The notes under the pieces are model-generated. The model had not been told where the DNA came from. It worked only from the letters and a program-made list of their open reading frames with translations, and made no database searches. The position numbers and the translations under genes were made by a program. A DNA stretch of 5,066 nucleotides from NCBI GenBank assembly GCA_002367255.1, contig DFBD01000121.1, positions 9,834 to 14,899 of the forward strand. The letters run 5' to 3'. The stretch is from Rhodobacterales bacterium UBA3089. Lineage in GTDB: Bacteria; Pseudomonadota; Alphaproteobacteria; Rhodobacterales; Rhodobacteraceae. Below, piece after piece: positions 1 to 4,235 of this stretch (positions are counted from its first letter, which is position 1; each line of letters opens with the position of its first letter).

Positions 1-107
1 TGCGTATCTTGCTGGCGATTATGGTGCTTGGCGTTTGTCTGAAGCTGGGTCTTGATCTGGTTCTGACACCTTCCGAGCTGTTCTCTATTGGCGCAGGGGG
101 TCACTGA
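1..107 (+). CDS. C-terminal end of a putative TauE/SafE-family membrane permease (partial)
   Basis: Only the last 34 codons are in the window; the first complete codon begins at base 3 and the TGA stop is at 105-107. The peptide begins RILLAIMVLGVCLKLG and ends SIGAGGH. It is a hydrophobic segment of about 20 residues followed by a short polar tail, as expected for the last membrane helix of a multispanning inner-membrane protein. The TauE/SafE (sulfite exporter-like) assignment is mostly inferred: in Rhodobacterales, as far as I recall, TIGR02186 genes commonly follow such a permease, and the tail resembles that family. The substrate cannot be inferred. The stop lies one base before the next ATG, so the two genes are probably co-transcribed and translationally coupled. 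Another multispanning transporter remains possible. Confidence 0.6.
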   Translation, partial: RILLAIMVLGVCLKLGLDLVLTPSELFSIGAGGH

Positions 108-108
108 T

Positions 109-858
109 ATGCGCGTTATATACCTTATCATCGGACTGTTTGCGGCAACGATAGCCAGCGCACAAGAAACAGTAGTTTCCGAGCTTAGCCAAGATGGTGT
201 GTCGATTACGGCGACTTTTGACGGCTCAGAGATTTTCCTGTTCGGGGCGATCAAGCGCGATGCGCCAGTTAACGTCAGTGCCGGCAAACTTGATGTTATT
301 ATCGAGGTTTCCGGCCCACCGACCGAGACGTTGGTGCGTCAAAAAGAACGCAAAGCTATCATCTGGGTGAACGCTGAATCCGTCGAAATCGATCGCGCGC
401 CAAGCTATTATTCCATCGCGGCCACTGGCCCGCTGGAAGAATTGGTGACCGAAAGCGAACGTTCATTGCGAAACCTTGGTCTGGATTACGCGGTTCGTGT
501 GGCAGACGAGGCTGATGAAGAGTTCCGCGAAGCGGTTATTCGCCTCCACCAAAAAAACGGCACCTATGCTTCCGAGATCACGCCGATAACGCTGACCGAG
601 GAAACGCTATTCACCACTAAGCTGGCGATGCCTGTGAACGTGGTCGAGGGGGAGTACACCGTCAAGACGATGTTGGTTCGTGACCAGCAGGTTATCAGCA
701 CCGCCACTTCGACGATCACGGTTCGCAAAACCGGTATCGAGAAGTGGTTGTATGATTTGGCGCACGAGCAGGCGTTTCTCTATGGTGTTATGTCTTTGGT
801 GCTGGCGTTGATCGCGGGCTATGGGGCATCTGAAATCTTCCGCCGTATTCGCGGCTAA
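109..858 (+). CDS. TIGR02186 / Alph_Pro_TM family membrane-anchored periplasmic protein
   Basis: This 249-residue protein has a signal peptide at about residues 1-18 (start MRVIYLIIGLF, likely cut at ASA|QE). A beta-rich, probably periplasmic region follows, with segments such as FDGSEIFLFGAIKR and IIWVNAESVEI. One C-terminal membrane helix lies at about residues 223-244, with a short basic tail RRIRG predicted in the cytoplasm. This layout fits the alphaproteobacterial family of unknown function TIGR02186 (Pfam Alph_Pro_TM). ATG 109 was chosen over an in-frame TTG at 88 because it places the signal peptide at the N-terminus, follows a purine-rich AGGGGG at 95-100, and avoids overlap with the upstream gene. 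The biochemical role is unknown; the tight spacing suggests a partner role for the upstream permease. Family assignment is fairly sure, function is not. Confidence 0.85.
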   Translation: MRVIYLIIGLFAATIASAQETVVSELSQDGVSITATFDGSEIFLFGAIKRDAPVNVSAGKLDVIIEVSGPPTETLVRQKERKAIIWVNAESVEIDRAPSYYSIAATGPLEELVTESERSLRNLGLDYAVRVADEADEEFREAVIRLHQKNGTYASEITPITLTEETLFTTKLAMPVNVVEGEYTVKTMLVRDQQVISTATSTITVRKTGIEKWLYDLAHEQAFLYGVMSLVLALIAGYGASEIFRRIRG

Positions 859-2370
859 TTAATCTTCCGATCCCGTCAATTCCATTGGCGGGACCGGAGT
901 TTCAAGATCGGCAATGCCCAGCGGTTCTGTTGGACGGGCCAGCATATAACGGGTCACCCAGCGCAATCGCGTTTCGGCCCGTGTGATGGCCACATAGGCC
1001 AACCTTTTCCACATCGCTATCCCTGCCTCGGACCTGCCTGAACGGTAGGCTGCATAGATGTCCGGTGCGAACAGTTGCACCTCCGGCCATTGGGAACCCT
1101 GCGCCTTGTGGATTGTGACCGCCGCGCCATGCAGGAAAGTTGCCCCCATGCGGGCAGCCGACGGGATGAAGGGTTCTTCGCGATCAGGTGCCTCGATCTG
1201 GATGATGGTCGCGGCGTTAACACGGGGGTCTGCGGCGCCTGTTACGTGCAGGCGCGAGAACCCCGGTTTGCGCCCCGGGCCAAGGTAGATGGTTTGCGCG
1301 CCTTTGATCAATCCGCGTGCTTCGAGGTCGATACGCTTTTTGCGATGTTTGATCGGCAGCTCGATACCGTCGCAAATCAGGGGTTCGCCTGAAAGCAGGG
1401 AATCTTCGGGGGCGTCATAGGCGGTTCTGAATGCATGGATCAGGCGGATGCGCGTGGCGTTTCGCCAGACCAGAACGGGGGAGCGTGCCATAAGTGTTGC
1501 GTCAACGCGCGGTGTGACGATCACGCGGTCGTCTTTGGCGGCGGCCGCTTCGACCATGCGTTCGAATTCGGGGAAATCCAGTTTCGGATCGCCCAGCGCG
1601 TGGGCCAGATCGAGGATCGGATTGCCTGCTTCTTGGCGGTGGATGCGGTGCAGGGTCAGCTTCTTGTTTTCAGGCAGTTTGTCGAAACTCATGTTGCCGG
1701 ATTGGCCGACCGGAGCCAACTGTGCAGGGTCGCCGAACATAATGAGGGTCGAGAAAATTTCGCGCAGGTCTTCGAGTTGTCTGTCGTCAATCATCGAGGA
1801 TTCGTCGATAAACCCGATGTCTAACGGATCATCGCGCCGTGACCAGCCTGTGATGAAATCGGACCCGCGCAAACCAGCGGCGGCCAGTGCGCCGGGGATG
1901 GATTTGTGCGTTTGGTAAAAGGCGAACGCGCGGTCAAGCGCGGCGTCGGTTAGGCCTTCGATTTCGGGGCGTTCTTCTGCACCCTCCAACCAGTCCGCGA
2001 TTTTTTCGTATTCGGGGTCGTAGACGGGGGTGTAAATAATGCGGTGAATGGTGGTCGCCGGTACACCGTGGCTACGCAGGACGCTGGCAGCCTTATTGGT
2101 AGGCGCCAAAATCGCGAGGGAGCGTTTGTCTTTACGCTTCGTGCTTTCATAATCAGGCGAGATGGTTTCGACGCCCGCGTCATTCAGCGCCTCGACCAGT
2201 TTGGACAAAAGCATGGTTTTACCGGAACCGGCTTTGCCCAATACCGCCATAACGTGGGTTTTTCCGGTGCTGCTCGGCGTTAATGTGCCGTTATCCAGAT
2301 CGACGCCAGCGCCTTTCAGGACGTCAGAGATTGCATCGAATGCCTGCGCTTGGTCTTCTGAAAATTTCAT
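859..2370 (-). CDS. RecD/Dda-like superfamily 1B ATP-dependent DNA helicase
   Basis: This 503-residue protein carries the SF1B helicase motifs in order: Walker A GKAGSGKT (45-52), motif Ia APTNKAA (89-95), Walker B/motif II FIDESSMID (187-195), motif III FGDPAQLAPV (212-221), an arginine-containing motif LHRIHRQ (240-246), and the C-terminal UvrD_C_2-type motifs TIHKAQGSQWPEV (419-431) and YVAITRAETRL (459-469). A Q-motif-like start, SEDQAQAFDAI, lies at the N-terminus. Family members use ATP to unwind DNA 5' to 3' in repair, recombination or replication restart. The N-terminal extension of RecD2 is absent, and the size is nearer to phage T4 Dda. No nuclease or relaxase domain is seen. The ATG at 2368-2370 has AGGA four bases upstream. 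The stop (859-861) abuts the TIGR02186 stop on the other strand. The gene follows luxI on the same strand after 60 bases, and a functional link to quorum sensing is not evident. Confidence 0.93.
   Translation of the reverse strand: MKFSEDQAQAFDAISDVLKGAGVDLDNGTLTPSSTGKTHVMAVLGKAGSGKTMLLSKLVEALNDAGVETISPDYESTKRKDKRSLAILAPTNKAASVLRSHGVPATTIHRIIYTPVYDPEYEKIADWLEGAEERPEIEGLTDAALDRAFAFYQTHKSIPGALAAAGLRGSDFITGWSRRDDPLDIGFIDESSMIDDRQLEDLREIFSTLIMFGDPAQLAPVGQSGNMSFDKLPENKKLTLHRIHRQEAGNPILDLAHALGDPKLDFPEFERMVEAAAAKDDRVIVTPRVDATLMARSPVLVWRNATRIRLIHAFRTAYDAPEDSLLSGEPLICDGIELPIKHRKKRIDLEARGLIKGAQTIYLGPGRKPGFSRLHVTGAADPRVNAATIIQIEAPDREEPFIPSAARMGATFLHGAAVTIHKAQGSQWPEVQLFAPDIYAAYRSGRSEAGIAMWKRLAYVAITRAETRLRWVTRYMLARPTEPLGIADLETPVPPMELTGSED
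871..893 (+). terminator. Candidate terminator hairpin inside the 3' end of the convergent helicase gene
   Basis: TCCCGTCAAT (871-880) and ATTGGCGGGA (884-893) form a 10-bp stem with a 3-base loop. The single irregular pair, 876/888, is a G-U wobble in plus-strand RNA but an A-C mismatch in minus-strand RNA, so the structure is better in the plus transcript. It starts 12 bases after the TIGR02186 stop codon. No long T-run follows (next bases CCGGAGTTTC), so it is not a classic intrinsic terminator; it may pause polymerase or protect the mRNA 3' end. It overlaps codons near the C-terminus of the helicase. Confidence 0.4.
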
Positions 2371-2377
2371 GCGGTCC

Positions 2378-2420
2378 TGCTGCCCTGTCTTTTAGATTAT
2401 TCTAACCGGACAGGGCGGCA
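2378..2420 (-). other. Long bipartite stem-loop between luxI and the helicase gene
   Basis: The core is GCCCTGTC (2382-2389) paired with GACAGGGC (2409-2416). It is extended at the base by TGC (2378-2380) with GCA (2418-2420), and capped by TTAGA (2392-2396) with TCTAA (2401-2405) around the loop TTAT. The structure starts 10 bases after the luxI stop. Its 3' side in the minus transcript reaches the last base of the helicase Shine-Dalgarno region, whose AGGA is the complement of 2375-2378. No T-run follows in the minus-strand direction, so a plain intrinsic terminator is unlikely. It may be an mRNA-processing or stability element at the end of luxI, or a structure limiting ribosome access to the helicase start. 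The pairing is seen directly; the role is inferred. Confidence 0.5.
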
Positions 2421-2430
2421 TTTGCCAGCC

Positions 2431-3075
2431 TTAGGCAGCGATTGCGACGGGGGTGAACGCGTTATCGGGGAAGGATTGGTCGAACCAGTACTCCACCAGT
2501 TCCGGCGCGATGCGGGACTTGCGGCAGATGTTGGCTTTGACCTTGGCATTGATGGGCCATAGGCAGACGGAGATTTCTTCGCGCTCTTCGCCGCTGGTGC
2601 CAATCACGTCTGGAATCCAACCAATGCGGCGGTAGATTGGCAAAGTGTGCGAATATACGACGCCGATGGAGCTTTCGAGGCCGAAGCGAACGCCGAGTTC
2701 GCAACCTGACAGGATTAACGAAGCGGCGACTTTGCTTTGGCCATCGGTCAGGCGGGGGGATATGCAGAAACGGGTGCATTCCCAAATGACGGGGCTGATG
2801 ATTTTTATACCTGCGAGATCGCTGAAATGGTCGTTAACCATGGTTGGGCCAACAGTCGGAAGGACGCGGATGGAGCCGCCATGGGTTCCGTCAGGTGCCT
2901 CCCAAATCGCGTAAAGGGGATTCATCGCATCGTATTCGTCGATTTCATAGCCGTTCTCATCGACGGTCACATCCCAGCCGTGGCGAACTTTAAACTGTCC
3001 GGCGCGGTCTTTGAACATGGTATCTTTGAGAAGGGGGAAATTGTCTAGCTGGTCGGCGTATATGTATTTGATCAA
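2431..3075 (-). CDS. luxI: Acyl-homoserine-lactone synthase (LuxI family)
   Basis: This 214-residue protein is a full-length LuxI-type synthase, which makes N-acyl-homoserine lactone from S-adenosylmethionine and an acyl-ACP (or acyl-CoA) in the cytoplasm. The conserved N-terminal residues are all present: R24, F28, W34, D46, D49, R70 (in GSIRVLPT), F84, E99 and R102 (in WECTRFCIS). The acyl-binding C-terminal half includes GVVYSHTLPIYRRIGW (138-153). Acyl chain length cannot be read from this. The start is TTG at 3073-3075: GGAG lies six bases upstream, the next ATG (residue 20) would cut off conserved N-terminal sequence, and there is no ATG or GTG between this TTG and the in-frame stop at about 3124-3126. 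The gene follows luxR in the same direction after 94 bases, the usual genetic partner. The paired state of its ribosome-binding site is described separately. Confidence 0.95.
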   Translation of the reverse strand: MIKYIYADQLDNFPLLKDTMFKDRAGQFKVRHGWDVTVDENGYEIDEYDAMNPLYAIWEAPDGTHGGSIRVLPTVGPTMVNDHFSDLAGIKIISPVIWECTRFCISPRLTDGQSKVAASLILSGCELGVRFGLESSIGVVYSHTLPIYRRIGWIPDVIGTSGEEREEISVCLWPINAKVKANICRKSRIAPELVEYWFDQSFPDNAFTPVAIAA

Positions 3076-3081
3076 AGCGGG

Positions 3082-3109
3082 CTCCGTTCGGTTGCGTTTC
3101 GAACAGGAG
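3082..3109 (-). promoter_or_regulatory. luxI Shine-Dalgarno sequence sequestered in a leader hairpin
   Basis: In the minus-strand transcript CTCC, a bulged T, then GTTCG (3109 down to 3100) can pair with CGAAC-GGAG (3090 down to 3082) around a 9-base loop. This gives nine Watson-Crick pairs with one bulge. The final GGAG is the Shine-Dalgarno sequence of luxI, six bases from the TTG start, so all four of its bases would be paired. Such a structure is expected to lower luxI translation unless opened by temperature, an antisense RNA, a protein or an alternative fold. The pairing is read directly from the sequence; the regulatory role is inferred. Confidence 0.55.
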
Positions 3110-3118
3110 TACTTCGAA
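3098..3118 (-). repeat. Paired TTCGAA palindromes in the luxI leader
   Basis: TTCGAA occurs at 3098-3103 and again at 3113-3118, nine bases apart. Because the hexamer is self-complementary, the pair is both a direct and an inverted repeat, 21 bases in all. A related TCGAA lies at 3134-3138 and a complementary CCGTTCG at 3084-3090, so the 94-base luxR-luxI spacer (3076-3169) is enriched in this word. In RNA, pairing of the two copies would compete with the hairpin that hides the luxI Shine-Dalgarno site. In DNA, the dyad is about the length of a lux box but does not match the classical consensus. No convincing -35/-10 pair was seen in this spacer. Confidence 0.35.
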
Positions 3119-3169
3119 TATGGTTAACACTTGTCGAACGGTCGCAGCTTTAGCTTTTGGCGCAACGAT

Positions 3170-3883
3170 CTAGACCGCTATCACCCCACGGGCGAGCGCG
3201 ATGGCGACGGCGTGCGTTGTATTCAAGGCGCCGAGTTTGTAACGGGCTGAGTCCACGTATACGCGTAAGGTATGTTCCGAAATTTCGAGGACTTCCGCCA
3301 CCTTCCCACGGCTTAATCCAATGCCGAGGTATTTGAGAACGTCGAGTTCGCGAGGGGACAGTTCACGACCCTCGATGGGGTCAGTAGTGTGCGTGGCGGC
3401 CAGCGCTTTTTGGTGAAAGTAATGAGATATCAGCATGAAATCATGTGCATTTTCCTCTAGGTAGCGATCCCACCCTGGGTCATTGCTGTCGTGGTTAATG
3501 GCGAAAATGGCTGCCTGGCCGTTTGGACCCCGGATTGGGATGGTGTAGCCTTGCCGCCCGACGCCGAAATCCACCGCTTCGTTAAAAAACGATCGGGTGC
3601 GCTTGCTGGACCAGTCCAGACGCTTCCAATCCAAGGGATTGAATTGAAGCAACGCCCCGCGCACAACGGGGTCGATTAGCATGTAGTTTTGGTCTTCGTA
3701 GTGCTGCGCCCATTTGGGGTCGTAAGTGGACGACACAAACGGTAATCCGTTTAGATTGGTCGCCAGATAGGACATGTTCTTAACGTCGTAAGTGTCGCGC
3801 AGGACGTCAGCCAGCGATGATAAATCGTCAACTGTATTGGTTGTGTCCAACCGTTCCAGAAATGTTTCCAGCTTTCGTGCCAT
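3170..3883 (-). CDS. luxR: LuxR-family autoinducer-binding transcriptional regulator
   Basis: This 237-residue protein has the normal length and both domains of a quorum-sensing LuxR. The N-terminal autoinducer-binding domain (about 20-160) keeps the ligand-pocket set W58, Y62, D71, P72 and W86, plus the conserved glycine in GRQGYTIPIRG (G112). The C-terminal GerE/LuxR helix-turn-helix (about 174-237) starts LSPRELDVLKYL and continues KVAEVLEISEHTLRVYV and ARYKLGALNTTHAVAIA, with the conserved E179, L183 and the KL pair at 217-218. It should bind the lactone made by the adjacent LuxI and regulate lux-box promoters; whether it activates or represses cannot be told. The ATG at 3881-3883 is preceded by AGGGG four bases upstream, and that site lies inside the coding sequence of the upstream small gene. 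The first 56 bases overlap that gene's 3' end in another frame, suggesting translational coupling. The stop is TAG at 3170-3172. Confidence 0.95.
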   Translation of the reverse strand: MARKLETFLERLDTTNTVDDLSSLADVLRDTYDVKNMSYLATNLNGLPFVSSTYDPKWAQHYEDQNYMLIDPVVRGALLQFNPLDWKRLDWSSKRTRSFFNEAVDFGVGRQGYTIPIRGPNGQAAIFAINHDSNDPGWDRYLEENAHDFMLISHYFHQKALAATHTTDPIEGRELSPRELDVLKYLGIGLSRGKVAEVLEISEHTLRVYVDSARYKLGALNTTHAVAIALARGVIAV

Positions 3884-4040
3884 TTACCCCTACATCTACT
3901 ACCTGATTACTATGCGTGCGAATCTCTATCGAGGCCACAAGAATGGCATCGTCGAGGTGTTCTGCTAATTCCAACATGGCTTGCTTCGCTGCGAAATTTC
4001 GCAGATCGGCCAGAACATCAATCATCCATTTGTTGGTCAT
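3828..4040 (-). CDS. Small helical protein of unknown function encoded upstream of and overlapping luxR
   Basis: This 70-residue protein (start MTNKWMIDVLADLRNFAAKQ, stop TGA at 3828-3830) appears as two amphipathic helices in residues 4-40, including MLELAEHLDDAILVASIEI. Residues 41-70 look unstructured and polar. I recall similar short proteins with a WxIDVLxDL...LAEHLDxAI pattern beside luxR genes in roseobacters, but could not check. The ATG at 4038-4040 was chosen over an in-frame GTG at 4067 because homologs, as I recall them, begin MTxxW, although its Shine-Dalgarno (CGGGT, about six bases upstream) is weak. The 3' end overlaps luxR by 56 bases in a different frame; luxR's ribosome-binding site and start fall near residues 51-53, so the tail may be maintained only by that overlap. 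No signal peptide or membrane helix is seen. It may bind LuxR or a partner, but this is a guess from position. Confidence 0.75.
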   Translation of the reverse strand: MTNKWMIDVLADLRNFAAKQAMLELAEHLDDAILVASIEIRTHSNQVVDVGVNGTKAGNISGTVGHNQYS

Positions 4041-4086
4041 AGCAGTACCCGTATAGGTTGTAAACACATTGGTGCGCTAAGCTTGC

Positions 4087-4116
4087 AGAATAGTATGAAT
4101 AGATACTACTCGCCAA
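4087..4116 (-). promoter_or_regulatory. Candidate promoter of the small gene-luxR-luxI unit with an internal dyad
   Basis: A perfect 6-6-6 inverted repeat, TAGTAT (4091-4096) and ATACTA (4103-4108) separated by GAATAG, lies 51 bases upstream of the small gene's ATG. On the minus strand TTGGCG (4116 to 4111) could serve as a -35 element, with TATTCT (4092 to 4087, spacer 18) or TACTAT (4095 to 4090, spacer 15) as the -10. The dyad would then sit between and over the -10, a typical place for a repressor or a spacer-binding activator. The dyad is exact and 18 bases long, within lux-box size, but it lacks the classical lux-box sequence. The promoter reading is weak and inferred. Confidence 0.35.
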
Positions 4117-4119
4117 TTT

Positions 4120-4152
4120 GCCCTCCCCAATTTTAGGGAGGGCTCTAAAATT
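4120..4152. repeat. Two overlapping, mutually exclusive inverted repeats
   Basis: The first hairpin pairs GCCCTCCC (4120-4127) with GGGAGGGC (4136-4143), a perfect 8-bp stem with an 8-base loop. The second pairs AATTTTAG (4129-4136) with CTAAAATT (4145-4152), again a perfect 8-bp stem with an 8-base loop. They share base 4136 and each uses the other's loop, so only one can form at a time. An upstream AATTT (4115-4119) can also pair with AAATT (4148-4152) to lengthen the first. The element lies about 84 bases downstream of the ccr stop and upstream of the putative lux promoter. No T-run follows on either strand. It could act in ccr 3'-end formation or as a small RNA switch. Confidence 0.5.
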
Positions 4153-4155
4153 AAC

Positions 4156-4226
4156 CCATTGATAAATAATGGTTTTGAATGCGGTGCCTTATTTCCGCCA
4201 TTATCCAAATGGTGAATAATGGTGAA
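4156..4226. repeat. Cluster of ATAATGG / AATGGTGAA repeats downstream of ccr
   Basis: ATAATGG occurs at 4166-4172 and 4216-4222, with the inverted copy CCATTAT at 4198-4204. The last two form an inverted repeat that encloses a smaller CCA-AA-TGG (4205-4212). AATGGTGAA is also directly repeated at 4208-4216 and 4218-4226 with a period of ten bases, about one helical turn. AACC(C)ATT at 4153-4160 is a further imperfect partner of AATGGTT (4168-4174). The cluster begins ten bases beyond the ccr stop codon. It may be part of the ccr 3' untranslated region or a protein-binding array upstream of the lux unit. AT-richness makes some of these matches expected by chance. Confidence 0.35.
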
Positions 4227-4235
4227 AGGCTAAAA

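Noticed and set aside
88..108. TTG at 88 as the start of the TIGR02186 gene
   Set aside because: It would add seven polar residues before the signal peptide and overlap the upstream gene. ATG 109 has a purine-rich site at 95-100 and gives a clean signal peptide.
1435..1918. Plus-strand open frames of 129 and 156 codons opposite the helicase
   Set aside because: Their peptides show no family features and mirror the codon bias of the helicase on the other strand. The helicase frame carries a full set of motifs across this stretch.
2462..2785. Minus-strand 107-codon frame inside luxI
   Set aside because: It lies entirely within the well-supported LuxI frame and has an arginine- and proline-rich composition typical of an out-of-frame reading.
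3076..3126. Longer LuxI protein starting upstream of the TTG
   Set aside because: Codons between the TTG and the in-frame stop at about 3124-3126 contain no ATG, GTG or TTG, and the TTG already gives the family-typical N-terminus.
3076..3169. Classical lux box or strong sigma-70 promoter upstream of luxI
   Set aside because: No match to the classical ACCTGTA...TACAGGT dyad and no convincing -35/-10 pair was found on the minus strand; only the TTCGAA-type repeats are present.
4041..4067. GTG at 4067 as the start of the small protein
   Set aside because: It lacks an upstream Shine-Dalgarno sequence and would add nine residues before the typical-looking MTNKW start; it cannot be fully excluded.
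4120..4152. Standard rho-independent terminator for ccr
   Set aside because: The stems are good but no T-run follows either of them in the minus-strand direction, so the label would overstate the evidence.
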